NCBI RefSeq assembly: GCF_035987325.1
Contig: NZ_CP108488.1
Coordinates: forward strand, 558,001-622,000
DNA length: 64,000 nucleotides
DNA from: Streptomyces sp. NBC_01244
GTDB lineage: Bacteria > Actinomycetota > Actinomycetes > Streptomycetales > Streptomycetaceae
Direction of reading: 5' to 3'
Made by a program: the position numbers and the translations under genes. The number at the start of each line of letters is the position of its first letter. Positions within the stretch are counted from its first letter, which is position 1. This document shows positions 1 to 8,838 of this stretch, piece after piece. The notes below the pieces were generated by a model, which had not been told where the DNA came from, searched no databases, and saw only the letters and a list, made by a program, of their open reading frames with translations.

Positions 1-306
1 GTTGGTCTTCCAGTCCGAGCCCGCCGAGGCCATCTTCGAGGCCGGCAGGGCCTGGACCAGGCCGTAGGCGCCCGAGGAGGAGTTCGTGGCGGTGTGGTTC
101 CAGCCGCTCTCCCTCGAGACGATGTTGTTGAACGCCGCGAACTGCGCCGGGTCCTTGATCATCTGCTGGGCGATCGCCTTGGCGCTCATCGGGGCGGCCT
201 GCGCGGGAACCGCGGCCAGCATGGAGCCGGCGACACCCAGGGCGAGGACGGAACCCACGAGGGTCTTCTTCGAAGCGGCGATGCGGCGGATGACGGCGTT
301 GGACAC
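1..306 (-). CDS. Secreted lytic-transglycosylase-like protein, 3' end beyond the window
   Basis: Only the first 102 codons are present; the gene runs off the left edge. The GTG start (304-306) follows an AAAGG ribosome site. The product begins SNAVIRRIAASKKTL, has a hydrophobic signal core (VGSVLALGVAGSMLAAV) and an AQAA cleavage site. Mature sequence shows the SLT-type signature: a catalytic Glu in the context SRESGWN followed by SSSGAYGLVQALP. This family cleaves peptidoglycan glycan strands outside the cell and in Streptomyces is linked to wall remodelling and germination. The long GC-rich leader contains a hairpin and a duplicated segment and may be regulatory. Family assignment is solid; the C-terminal domain content (for example LysM) cannot be seen. 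Confidence 0.85.
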   Translation of the reverse strand, partial: MSNAVIRRIAASKKTLVGSVLALGVAGSMLAAVPAQAAPMSAKAIAQQMIKDPAQFAAFNNIVSRESGWNHTATNSSSGAYGLVQALPASKMASAGSDWKTN

Positions 307-958
307 GGACGGACCTTTCGAAGGGGACAGGGGCGGTCGCAGCACGCCGGAGACGTGCGTGAGCCACTCACGCGAAGGAGAGGGGTTCGTCGGCGGGAGC
401 GGGAGAACCGGGGTTCCGGGGGTGAACCCGGAGTCCGGGGGTGAACCCGGGGGATCTCCGTCCGCCTTGCGACTCATCCAGTTCTACGGGGGTCCGGGGG
501 GTCTGGCAACGACCCCTCTTACTAGTGGTCCTCGCAGCCGGGGCGGAATGGCCCCCCACTGGTCGAGTAGACATCCGGGCAGGTGGGGGGTGGTCTGAGG
601 GGGTGGGTAAGGGCCGTTTAAGGACTACTATCCCGCTTCGTATGTGACCAAGGTCCTGTGGGGCGGGTCACCGGCGGACGGCCCGAATCTCACCCTCCGT
701 CGCCACTCGTACCCCTTTCGGGGGAAGGTGAGCGGGCGGATCCGGCCCCCGGATCGAAGGCCACGGGCGCGTCGAACGCCGCTTTACGAGTCGCCCGCCG
801 CGGCGCCCCCACCTCTGTCTCGCGCTCGCCCGCGCGCTCCCTTCTCTCCCCTGCTCTCGCCGTGCGAAGCCCGTGCGAAGCCCGCCGTTTGCAACCGCCG
901 CCGCGGGACATGCGTGATGAATGGTTGAGATCTTGGTCCGGAGAGGAAGAGGACGACC
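307..958. other. Divergent intergenic region of 652 bp
   Basis: Separates the transglycosylase (leftward) from the beta-lactamase (rightward). No convincing gene in either strand. On the transglycosylase side there is a 7-bp-arm inverted repeat at 357-373 (GCGTGAG CCA CTCACGC) and a near-duplicate of CCGGGGGTGAACCCGG at about 416-431 and 436-451, each able to fold. A long leader before such wall-hydrolase genes is often a c-di-AMP (ydaO) riboswitch in Streptomyces, but the expected conserved core was not found. Confidence 0.5.
357..373 (-). promoter_or_regulatory. Hairpin in transglycosylase leader
   Basis: Perfect 7-bp inverted repeat with 3-nt loop about 50 bp before the GTG start of the leftward transglycosylase gene. 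It could be an operator or part of a structured 5' leader. Function is inferred from position only. Confidence 0.3.
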
Positions 959-1891
959 GTGAACACCACAGGGAAGACCCCGTCCCGGCGCGCCCTGCTC
1001 GCGTGGGGCGCCGGAGCGGCAGTGGCCGCCTCGCTGCCGGCGGGCGGGAGCGCCTTCGCCGCGACCGCGTCCCCCGCAGGCAGCGGCGCGGTCGCGCACG
1101 CGCTGGCGGACCTGGAGCGGGAGCATTCCGCCCGCCTGGGCGTCTACGCCCACGACACCGCCACCGGCCGCACCGTGCGGTACCGGGCGCAGGAGCGCTT
1201 CCCCCTCTGCTCGGTCTTCAAGACCCTGGCCGTGGCCGCCGTCCTGCGCGACCTCGACCGGGACGGGGAGTTCCTGGCCAAGCGGGTCCGCTACACCGCG
1301 CAGGAGGCCGCCGCCTCCGGGTACGCGCCGGTCACCGGCCGGCCGGAGAACCTGGCCCGCGGAATGACCGTCGCGGAGCTGAGCGACGCCGCGATCCGCT
1401 TCAGCGACAACGCCGCCGCCAACCTGCTCCTGCGGGAGCTGGGCGGCCCGACCGCCGTCACCCGCTTCGCCCGCTCGACCGGGGACGCGGCGACCCGCCT
1501 GGACCGGTGGGAACCGGAACTGAACAGCGCCGAACCCGGGCGGGTCACCGACACCACCACCCCGTACGCCATCGGGCGGACCTACGAGCGCCTCGTCCTC
1601 GGCTCCGCACTCGCGCCGGCGGACCGGCGGCGGCTCACCGGCTGGCTGCTGGGCAACACCACGAGCAGCGAGCGGCTGCGGGCCGGTCTCCCGGCAGGCT
1701 GGGCCGTGGCGGACAAGACCGGCGGGGGCGAGTACGGCACCAACAACGACGTGGGCATCGCCTGGCCCCCCGGCCGGCCGCCCCTCGTCATCGCCGTCCT
1801 GACCACCAAGCCCCACCCCGATGCCCCGGCCGACAACCCCCTCATCGCCCGGACCGCCGCCCTTCTGGCCACGGCCCTGACCGGGCGGTGA
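959..1891 (+). CDS. bla: Class A beta-lactamase, Tat-exported
   Basis: 310 aa, the usual size of a serine beta-lactamase precursor. All class A motifs are visible: SVFK at residues 85-88 (nucleophile S85, K88, preceded by the C84 common in actinomycete enzymes), SDN at 149-151, the omega-loop E185 in EPELN, and KTG at 253-255. It hydrolyses the beta-lactam ring of penicillins and cephalosporins outside the membrane. The N-terminus SRRALLAWGAG is a twin-arginine signal, so export is likely through Tat. The GTG start at 959 is chosen because GAGAGGAAGAGGA lies just upstream. No neighbouring blaA/blaB-type regulator is present. Confidence 0.95.
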   Translation: MNTTGKTPSRRALLAWGAGAAVAASLPAGGSAFAATASPAGSGAVAHALADLEREHSARLGVYAHDTATGRTVRYRAQERFPLCSVFKTLAVAAVLRDLDRDGEFLAKRVRYTAQEAAASGYAPVTGRPENLARGMTVAELSDAAIRFSDNAAANLLLRELGGPTAVTRFARSTGDAATRLDRWEPELNSAEPGRVTDTTTPYAIGRTYERLVLGSALAPADRRRLTGWLLGNTTSSERLRAGLPAGWAVADKTGGGEYGTNNDVGIAWPPGRPPLVIAVLTTKPHPDAPADNPLIARTAALLATALTGR

Positions 1892-1942
1892 CCACGTCGG
1901 CCTTCCCCGCCGCCCCTCGCCCCTCTCTCCCCCGCGCCCCTC

Positions 1943-2848
1943 TCATTGCTCCGTCATACGGAGCTCGACCGCCAGTCGACCCGGCCGCCCCTCTTCCGCC
2001 ACGAGCGGCCGTCCCACCCGGGCGGTCTCCGCGCACACGAAGTGCCGGTGTTCCTTCGGCGCGACGTCGGCCATGCCCCGGGCGAGTTCGGCACCCGGGT
2101 TCCAGACCACCACGTCGCTGTGGTCGTGGTGGGCGAGGGCGACGATCCTTCCCAGCACCTCGTCCCGCACCGTGGTGACGGGCGCCGGCGCCGTCTGGAA
2201 CCGCTCGACGTGGTCCACGGGGGTCAGCGTGCCGTCTTCGTCCTCGTAGCGGCGACGGGTGAGCCCGTCGGTGTGTTCGGGGCCGAGGCCCGCGAGGTGT
2301 GCCCGTCCGAGGTCGCCGATCCGCACGTAGGTGTGGAGCGCGGTGGTGGCGGTGTGGTCGCCCCGGTCCTCGATCTCGATCAGACAGGTGTCGGTCAGGG
2401 TGTACCGCGCCACGAGGACGAACTCCTCGGGCCACAGTGCGCGGGTCGCCGGCGAGGGGCTCAGGGTGCATTCCACGACGACCCGGTCCGCTTCCTCCTC
2501 CCACGCCGTCAGCTCCCAGTCGGTGGTCCGCGCGAACCCGTGCGAGGGCGAGCCGGCGGGGCCGGAGGGGCCGAACCACGGCCAGCACAGCGGGACTCCG
2601 CCGCGCACGGCCGTTCCGCGCCGCCACAGGTCCGGATCGGCGGACCACAGCACACCGGGGTCGTCCGGGCGGGCGGCGGCCGGCCGCCAGGTGACGAGCT
2701 GTCCTCCCTGGATGCTCAGGCACGCCTGTCCGGCTCGCGGGTGGTCCACGACGAGGACGGGGAAGTCCGCGTACCTGCGACGAGTGAGGGCCGGGGAGAG
2801 CTGCTCCTCGACGGGCAGGGCCCGGAACTTCTCGAAGATCTGATCCAT
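1943..2848 (-). CDS. D-hexose-6-phosphate mutarotase (aldose 1-epimerase family)
   Basis: 301 aa from ATG at 2848; an ATG six codons further upstream (2866) is possible, but AAGGAAGG lies well placed before the inner ATG. The sequence has the beta-sandwich galactose-mutarotase-like fold signature of the YeaD group: GGVPLCWPWFGPSG near residue 80-93, HGFART, the catalytic-His region ALHTYVRIGD and a late Glu-containing VVWNPG segment. The YeaD family interconverts alpha and beta anomers of glucose-6-phosphate in the cytoplasm. It converges on the beta-lactamase with 51 bp between them and no clear terminator. No sugar operon surrounds it. Confidence 0.88.
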   Translation of the reverse strand: MDQIFEKFRALPVEEQLSPALTRRRYADFPVLVVDHPRAGQACLSIQGGQLVTWRPAAARPDDPGVLWSADPDLWRRGTAVRGGVPLCWPWFGPSGPAGSPSHGFARTTDWELTAWEEEADRVVVECTLSPSPATRALWPEEFVLVARYTLTDTCLIEIEDRGDHTATTALHTYVRIGDLGRAHLAGLGPEHTDGLTRRRYEDEDGTLTPVDHVERFQTAPAPVTTVRDEVLGRIVALAHHDHSDVVVWNPGAELARGMADVAPKEHRHFVCAETARVGRPLVAEEGRPGRLAVELRMTEQ

Positions 2849-2980
2849 GCCCTGACCTTCCTTCACGGCACGGAGCGGGTCAAATCACCACGGTGGGGGG
2901 GTTGTCCTCTTCGCAGGGCTTGCGGCCGGCGCCTTTCAATTGCCTCGCTCCTCAGCCACCCCGCATTGCACGATGGCCCC

Positions 2981-5900
2981 ATGAGCACCTCCCAGCAGCC
3001 CCCGCACCACTCCGCCCGACCCGGTCGGGAAGCCGCAGCCCGGCTCCTCGCCTCGCTCGCTCCGCTCGCCCACCGCGAGCGGATCCACGCGGCCGTCGCC
3101 CAGGTGCGCGCGCTGCCCCCGGCCGAGGTGCCCGACCTGCTGACGGAGCTCGCCGACCCCGACCGGCACGTCCCGGACACCCGGGCCACGGCCCTGATCT
3201 GCGCCCGCGCCGTCCCCTGCGACCCCGCCCACGGCGACCGGCTCGCGGGCCTGCTCGTCGCGGGGCTCACCGATCCGCACGGGGCCGTACGCGCCCAGGC
3301 GCTGGCGGCGCTGCGCACCGGACGCATACGTCCGGCGGCCGACGCCCTGGTGACCGACCGGGTCACGGCCGCCGCCCGCGAGCAGCTCCTCACCGCGCTG
3401 CACGGCACCCCGGCTCCGCTCGCCGATGCCCTGATCGACTCCGTCCGCGCGACCTGGGGCGACCGCGAGGCGGCACGGCTGCTGCCCGCCTGCTCCCCCG
3501 CCACCGTGCGGCGGCTACTGCCCGAGCTCCGGCACTCCTTGCACTCCTGGCTGCCGTTGGCGCGCCGGATGCCCGAGGCCGTGTACGAGACCGTGGTCCG
3601 GGAGGCCGAGGCACAGGCTCCGGCAGCCCGGCAGACCTGGTGGCTGGTGGTGGCCGACGGTCCCCTGACCGCGTTGGCGCAGGTCGATCCGGGCGCGACC
3701 CTGGACCTGTTCGAACGGGTGGGCCCCGAGCGGCTCACGGCCGGGCTGGTCCCGTACCTGCCCGGGTTCGTCGCCCACCGGCCGCGGCTCGCGGCGCGGT
3801 TGTGGGGGCAGGGCCGTCTCGTACTCGCGGCGAGGACGCTGTCCCACAACGGTGCCCGCCGGTTCGCCGCCGCCGTCCCCGAAGACGAACTCGTCGCGTC
3901 GGTCCGCGCGGCGGCCGCCCCCGCACCGGTGCTCGCGACGCTCCTGCCCGCGCTGCCGCCCGGTCGGCGCGGGGCGGTGCTCGACGCCGTCCGCGCCGGG
4001 GAGGGCTCCGCACCCGCCCCGCCCGCCGGCTCCGAGACGGCGGTGCTCCCGCCCGAGCTGATGCGTCTGCTGCCCGCCCGGGACGCCGCGCCCTTCGCCC
4101 GCCACGCCCTCGAACGGGCGCGGGCCCGGGGCGCCGCGCCGATCGAGCTGCTGGAGCTGCGGGCCTTCCTGCCCTACGAGGAGGAGGCCGCCGCGCTCGG
4201 GGCGGACACCCGACGGGCCGACTCCGCCGAGCGCGCGGCCGCCTGGCGGGCTCTGGTGCACGCGGCGGCGCGGGCCCGGCGCCCGGAGGCCACGACCGAG
4301 GTGCTGACGGAAATGGCCCGCCTGCGCTCCGAGCAGGACCCGGTGCGCCAGACGGCCGTGGGCGCTCTGGGCGCCTTGCCGGCGCACACGTTCACGGCGG
4401 CGGCGGTGCCGGCGCTGGAGCGGATCGCCGCGGACGCGCTCGCCGCGCGGGACCTCTCGTACGGCACCCTCGTGGCCCTCACCCACCTCTCGGGCCGCCT
4501 GCTGGACACGGCCGGGGACGGGACGCATCCCGCTCCGAAGGCTCCCGGAACCGGTTCCGCGGCGCTGCCGGCGCTCGCCGCGTGGGCGGTCCGCACGCTG
4601 GCCCGCGCGGACGGCCCCGACGTGCCCGGCGGCGGGTTCGGCAGGTTCGTGACGCAGGCCCTGCGCAAGGATCCACCGCCCGCCGCGGCGCGGGCGCTGC
4701 TCGACGCCGTACGTCCCGTGGTGACGGAGTCCTTCGGTGCGGGAGATCCCGTCCCCGCGCTCTCCCTCGCCGAGTCGCTGTCATCGGATCCGCGTTGGGA
4801 ACGGGCCGAGCCCTGGCTCGCGGAGGTCGTGGAGCGGATCGCGCTGACCGGTGCGCGCGGGCCGGCCGAACGTGCCTGCGTGCTGTGGCTGGCCTCGGCC
4901 GGTCCGCATGTCGAGCGGGTCCGCGCCCTGCTCGCCGCGGACCCCTCGGCCGTCGTACTGCCCCGCGTGGTGGAGCTCGTGGCGCGACAGGCCGACGACC
5001 TGTTGCCGGCTCTCGTCGCCACGCCCTTGGACTCGCCTCCCCGCGGCCGCTTCCACGACCCGGCCCAGGCCGTGGGCCGGCCTCCGCGACAGGTCTTTCC
5101 CCCGGTCCGGGGGTACGCGCACCGGTGGACCGGCGCGACGTGCACGGCCATGGCCGACTGGCTCGCGGCCGGGCTGCGTGCCCGGGCGCATCCGGACAGG
5201 TCCCCCGGCGATGAGCTGCTGCGGGAGCTCGCGGCGGTGCCGGGCGGCGGTGGGCTGGCGGCGGTACGGGCGTGCGCGGAATCGGCGCACGTACCGACGG
5301 CCGAGGCGGCCCTGGCCGCGCTCCCGGGGGCCGACCGGCCCGGCCTGGTCCTGCCCGACCTGCTCGCGCGGGCCGACGGCGACCGGGCGCGCGTCGCCGT
5401 GTACGCGATCGGGCGGGTCTGCGCGCACGTGCCGCCGCCGGAGCTCGCGGAGCGGTTCCGGCCGGTGCTGGAGCGGGCGACGGGCACGAAGGTGACGAGC
5501 CGCAAGGAGATCGTCCGGCTGGCGGCGGACCGGCTGCCGGCGGCGCTCGCGGGCGAGTTGCTGGTGGCGGCGTTCTCGGCGCCGGGCCAGCACCGCGACG
5601 TCCGGGCGGCGGCGGTGACGCGGGCGGCTCGGCTCGTCACGCTGGAACCGGTGGAGGCGTGCCTTCGTACGACGGCGCGGGAGGGCTCGAGGGCGGAGCG
5701 GGAGGCGCTGCTGCGCGTGCACCCGGCGGACCTCCCGGCGGCGGCGCGGGAGCCGTACGGGCAGCTGGTGGCCGAGGTGTGCCGCGGCTTCCTCACGGAG
5801 GCGCCCGCGCACGCGGACTCCCCCGCCGGGGCCGGCCGGGGCCCTGGCGAGGCCCCTGACCGGGTTCCCGACGATGGGCTCGACGCTCGGACGGTCGCCG

Positions 5901-6751
5901 AGGCCTGCCGGGTTCTGCGCCTGTGGGCCCTCGCGGCGCCGGACGCAGTGGACGCGGGCCTGCTGCCGCGTCTGGCGATCGAGCCGCGGAGCCACGAGGT
6001 CGTGTGGCGGGCGGCCTTGGACGCGGTGGTGGACGCGGCACGGGTCGATCCGGATGCGTACGGTCCGGGGCTGCGGGCGGTCACGACGGCGCTGCTGGGC
6101 CGGCACGTGCGGGAGGCCAGGGCCCAGGCCCGGGCGCGGGGTCGCGGCGCGCGGGCCGAACCGGCCGCACGTGCCGCACGGGACCCGCGTGAAGCCCTGC
6201 ACCGGATCGCGGTGCTGGCGGGGAGCCTCGAGCGAACGGCCGGGCAGGGCCTGCCCTCGGCCTGCCGGCCCGTCTGGCAGGACGCGATCGCGCTGATCGC
6301 GGAGCAGGACGCGAGCCTGCGGTGGGCGGTCTCGGCCCGGACGGCGCTGTGGGACCCGGCCGCGCCGGCGGCCGAACGGGCGGGGGAGCTACGGGCGCAG
6401 GCGCGGGCGGTACGCGACCGGCCGCTGCTCGCGGCCCGTACGGCGGTGGCGCTGGCCCGCCGCTCGCCCCGGGTCTCCCCGGCCGCCCTGGCGGAGGCGC
6501 GCGACGCGGCGCTGGCGATCGGAGGGACCCGGCGGCTGCGGCGCCGCACCGGCACGCTCCCGCCCCGGGACGGGCTCTTCACGGGCCTGTACGCGGTGGC
6601 CCTGGCGGCGGACCACGCGAGCCGGGCGGCATCGACGGGCAGCGAACTCGGCCCGGCACTGCGGGTGTTGCGGGACATGCTGGGACACCCCGTCCCGGAG
6701 GTCCGCGACGCGGCGGACGCGGCGCTCACGACGTGGGAGCGGAGCCGTTAG
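2981..6751 (+). CDS. Very large HEAT-repeat-like cytoplasmic protein of unknown function
   Basis: 1256 aa, extremely Ala/Arg/Leu rich, with no signal peptide, membrane segment or catalytic motif. Helical hairpin units recur through the whole length, for example DPHGAVRAQALAALRTG near residue 95, SEQDPVRQTAVGALGALP near residue 455 and a last HPVPEVRDAADAALTTW. These resemble HEAT/PBS repeats, which build alpha-solenoid scaffolds for protein-protein contact. Start: ATG at 2981 begins MSTSQQPPHHS; there is no good ribosome site, so the mRNA may be leaderless or the start may differ. It stands alone between convergent and unrelated genes. A role as a scaffold is inference; no partner is suggested by context. 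Confidence 0.75.
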   Translation: MSTSQQPPHHSARPGREAAARLLASLAPLAHRERIHAAVAQVRALPPAEVPDLLTELADPDRHVPDTRATALICARAVPCDPAHGDRLAGLLVAGLTDPHGAVRAQALAALRTGRIRPAADALVTDRVTAAAREQLLTALHGTPAPLADALIDSVRATWGDREAARLLPACSPATVRRLLPELRHSLHSWLPLARRMPEAVYETVVREAEAQAPAARQTWWLVVADGPLTALAQVDPGATLDLFERVGPERLTAGLVPYLPGFVAHRPRLAARLWGQGRLVLAARTLSHNGARRFAAAVPEDELVASVRAAAAPAPVLATLLPALPPGRRGAVLDAVRAGEGSAPAPPAGSETAVLPPELMRLLPARDAAPFARHALERARARGAAPIELLELRAFLPYEEEAAALGADTRRADSAERAAAWRALVHAAARARRPEATTEVLTEMARLRSEQDPVRQTAVGALGALPAHTFTAAAVPALERIAADALAARDLSYGTLVALTHLSGRLLDTAGDGTHPAPKAPGTGSAALPALAAWAVRTLARADGPDVPGGGFGRFVTQALRKDPPPAAARALLDAVRPVVTESFGAGDPVPALSLAESLSSDPRWERAEPWLAEVVERIALTGARGPAERACVLWLASAGPHVERVRALLAADPSAVVLPRVVELVARQADDLLPALVATPLDSPPRGRFHDPAQAVGRPPRQVFPPVRGYAHRWTGATCTAMADWLAAGLRARAHPDRSPGDELLRELAAVPGGGGLAAVRACAESAHVPTAEAALAALPGADRPGLVLPDLLARADGDRARVAVYAIGRVCAHVPPPELAERFRPVLERATGTKVTSRKEIVRLAADRLPAALAGELLVAAFSAPGQHRDVRAAAVTRAARLVTLEPVEACLRTTAREGSRAEREALLRVHPADLPAAAREPYGQLVAEVCRGFLTEAPAHADSPAGAGRGPGEAPDRVPDDGLDARTVAEACRVLRLWALAAPDAVDAGLLPRLAIEPRSHEVVWRAALDAVVDAARVDPDAYGPGLRAVTTALLGRHVREARAQARARGRGARAEPAARAARDPREALHRIAVLAGSLERTAGQGLPSACRPVWQDAIALIAEQDASLRWAVSARTALWDPAAPAAERAGELRAQARAVRDRPLLAARTAVALARRSPRVSPAALAEARDAALAIGGTRRLRRRTGTLPPRDGLFTGLYAVALAADHASRAASTGSELGPALRVLRDMLGHPVPEVRDAADAALTTWERSR

Positions 6752-6870
6752 GCCCCGCACCCCTCTGACGGTGGCCTTCCCCGAGGGGCGCCCGATGCCG
6801 TGCCCGGCGTCGGCGGCCCCGGCTCCTCCGGTCCGGTGCCTCCGGGGGTGCCGGCGGCAACGCGCCTCGT

Positions 6871-6903
6871 AATGCCCGTACGGACGGCAATGCCCGTACG
6901 GAC
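6871..6903. repeat. Tandem 18-bp duplication, two units
   Basis: AATGCCCGTACGGAC occurs twice separated by GGC, an 18-bp period. Non-coding. One of several short tandem duplications in this window. Confidence 0.8.
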
Positions 6904-7106
6904 GTGACCGGAAGCCGGGCGCGCCACCTTCGCGGATCTCCGGGCGGCTCCCGCACCCGCAGGGGCCCGGACCGGTGACCGGGGCCCGCCGACGTGCCGG
7001 GCTCGGCCGGGATCGCGCAGGACCGTACGTCAGCGGGGGACCGGGGCCGGGGCCAAGGGCCCCCTCGGGGGGACCAACGGCGGCCCGGGGCCGGGGGCCC
7101 GGTGGC

Positions 7107-7112
7107 TAGGGT
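7107..7112 (+). promoter_or_regulatory. -10 box for leaderless transcript
   Basis: TAGGGT ends exactly 7 nt before the ATG at 7120, the spacing typical of leaderless actinobacterial mRNAs. No Shine-Dalgarno sequence is present, in agreement. Confidence 0.5.
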
Positions 7113-7119
7113 CGTAGCC

Positions 7120-8049
7120 ATGACCACTCAGCGAATCCTCGACCTCGACCGCGACGCGCTCTCCGCCCTGCGCGGCCGCGATCTGACCCGGGCGGTGGCC
7201 GCCGCCGAGGGCCGCACGATGGTGGCCGAGGTCTTCGCCGAGCGCGCCGCGCTCTCCCCGCACTCCGACGGGCGCGGTGTGCACAACGCCGAGCTGGTGG
7301 CCGCCTTCGGCGCCGACATCGTCATCCTCAACCTCATCGAGCGTGCCTGGGACGGGGAGCGGCTCGTCATGCCCGGACTCGGGACCTTCACGTCCTTCAC
7401 CGATCTCGCCCGTCTGATCGGTCGGCCCGTGGGCGTGAACCTGGAGCCCGGCGACGTCCCGGAGATCCGCCGCGCCACCTCCGAGCACGCCCGGCGCCTC
7501 ATCGACATGGGCGCCGCACTGCTGTGCATCACCGCCAATCCCGGAACGGGCGGCACCTACGACGGCATGGCGCGGGTCACCGAGGAACTACGCAAGGGGC
7601 TTGGAGACGACGCGGCCCTGTGGTCGGGCAAGATGCACCACGCCGGCTGCCCCGAACGCGTCACCCCCGCGCGGCTGACCGCCCTCGTCGACGCCGGCGC
7701 GGACGGCGTGGTCGCCCCGCTGCCGGGAACCCTGCCGGGCATGACCCGTGAGCTGGCCGCGACGGCCGTGGCCGCGGTCCAGGACGCGGGTGCGATCGTC
7801 ATGGGCGCCATCGGCACCAGCCAGGAGGGCTCCCACGCGAACGTGGTGCCGCAACTCGCCCTCAACGCCAAGGAAGCCGGCTTCGACGCCCACCACTTCG
7901 GCGACTCCTACCTCCCCGGCATGTGCGACCCCGAGGTCATGTACGCCTACTCGGTGGCCATCCGCGGCCGCCGCCACACCTGGAACCGCATGTCCTTCGC
8001 CCCGGGCCGCTCCAACCACGCCGAGGCCGCGCCGGGCGGCAACTGGTAG
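7120..8049 (+). CDS. TIM-barrel protein related to PEP-phosphonomutase-like/DUF7916 proteins
   Basis: 309 aa. The sequence has the look of a (beta/alpha)8 barrel: GADIVILNLIE, GRPVGVNLEPGD, GAALLCITANPGTGGT, SGKMHHAG, VDAGADGVVAPLPGTLPG, IGTSQEGS, HHFGDSY, MYAYSVAIRGRRHTWNRM. These strings match my memory of a family annotated as DUF7916 or PEP phosphonomutase-like, whose reaction is not established. Start at the ATG 7120 fits a leaderless promoter (TAGGGT 7 nt upstream). The gene stands alone, 83 bp before a DUF4230 gene. Enzyme activity is likely from the conserved loop His and Glu residues but the substrate is unknown. Confidence 0.7.
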   Translation: MTTQRILDLDRDALSALRGRDLTRAVAAAEGRTMVAEVFAERAALSPHSDGRGVHNAELVAAFGADIVILNLIERAWDGERLVMPGLGTFTSFTDLARLIGRPVGVNLEPGDVPEIRRATSEHARRLIDMGAALLCITANPGTGGTYDGMARVTEELRKGLGDDAALWSGKMHHAGCPERVTPARLTALVDAGADGVVAPLPGTLPGMTRELAATAVAAVQDAGAIVMGAIGTSQEGSHANVVPQLALNAKEAGFDAHHFGDSYLPGMCDPEVMYAYSVAIRGRRHTWNRMSFAPGRSNHAEAAPGGNW

Positions 8050-8132
8050 CCCCGACGACGGATCCGGCCACCGGCCACCGGCCGCGGTCGGCTTCGGAGA
8101 GTGGGGCCGCCCCGGGCGGGCATGCGCAGGGC

Positions 8133-8819
8133 ATGGAGAACTCATCGCACGACGCGGAGCGCGGACCCGCACCGCGAAGAGAGCCTCGGCGGTTGCCTTG
8201 GTGGGGACGGGCCGCGGGTGGGGTCGCGGTGCTGGCGGTGGTCCTGCTGCTGGCCGGCCGGTTCAGTCTGCTGCCCGGCTTCGGCGATCTGTTCCGCGAG
8301 GACACCGTGGACCGTTCGGGGCCGGTCCTGCTCAAGTCCATCCAGGACATGCGCCGTTACGAGGGAGCCGCCGGCAACTTCCAGGTCGTGGTGGACCTGG
8401 AGAAGGACGCGGCCTTCCTGCCGGACTCCGTCCGCGGGACCAGGACCCTCTACGTCGGCGCGGGTTCCGTGAGCGGGTACGTGGACCTGGGCGGGCTCGG
8501 CGAGCAGGCCGTCACCGTGAACGAGGAGCGCACCAAGGTCTCGCTCCGGCTGCCCCACGCCGTCCTCGGTACGGCGGCGCTGGACCTGGACCGTTCCTAC
8601 GCCGTGTCCAAACAGCGGGGACTGCTCGACCGGCTGGGCGACCTGTTCACCGACAATCCGGCCGGTGAACAGGCCGTACAGCGCCTGGCCGTTCAGCACA
8701 TCACGGATGCGGCGCGCGACAGCGGCCTCGTCGAGCGCACCGAGAAGAACACCACGGCGATGCTGGAGGGCCTGCTCCACTCCCTGGGCTTCCGGGAGGT
8801 CACGGTCGGCTACGTGTGA
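8133..8819 (+). CDS. Membrane-anchored DUF4230-type protein
   Basis: 228 aa. One N-terminal transmembrane helix (about residues 27-42, AGGVAVLAVVLLLAG) is followed by an extracytoplasmic domain with ALLKSIQDM-like and RYEGAAGNFQVVVDLEKD segments, then VYVGAGSVSGYVDLG, features of the DUF4230 family. Function is unknown. ATG at 8133 is preceded only by a weak GCAGG. It may be cotranscribed with the TIM-barrel gene 83 bp upstream. Its 3' end converges on a methyltransferase gene with 19 bp between. Confidence 0.72.
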   Translation: MENSSHDAERGPAPRREPRRLPWWGRAAGGVAVLAVVLLLAGRFSLLPGFGDLFREDTVDRSGPVLLKSIQDMRRYEGAAGNFQVVVDLEKDAAFLPDSVRGTRTLYVGAGSVSGYVDLGGLGEQAVTVNEERTKVSLRLPHAVLGTAALDLDRSYAVSKQRGLLDRLGDLFTDNPAGEQAVQRLAVQHITDAARDSGLVERTEKNTTAMLEGLLHSLGFREVTVGYV

Positions 8820-8838
8820 TGCTGCCGAACGGGTCGCT

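Larger units (their letters stand above)
6752..7119. other. Intergenic region of 368 bp with a short direct repeat
   Basis: No gene seen. It contains two copies of AATGCCCGTACGGAC (6871-6885 and 6889-6903) and a weak GGGCCCGG/CCGGGGCCC inverted repeat near 6960-6990. The right end carries the -10 box of the next gene. Confidence 0.5.

Noticed and set aside
307..480. c-di-AMP (ydaO) riboswitch before the transglycosylase gene
   Set aside because: Context fits, but the conserved core segments expected of the class could not be found in the leader on the gene strand.
2863..6729. Long open frames antisense to the HEAT-like gene
   Set aside because: High-GC DNA gives long antisense frames; their translations are Arg/Pro/Gly-rich without domains, while the + frame shows regular helical repeats.
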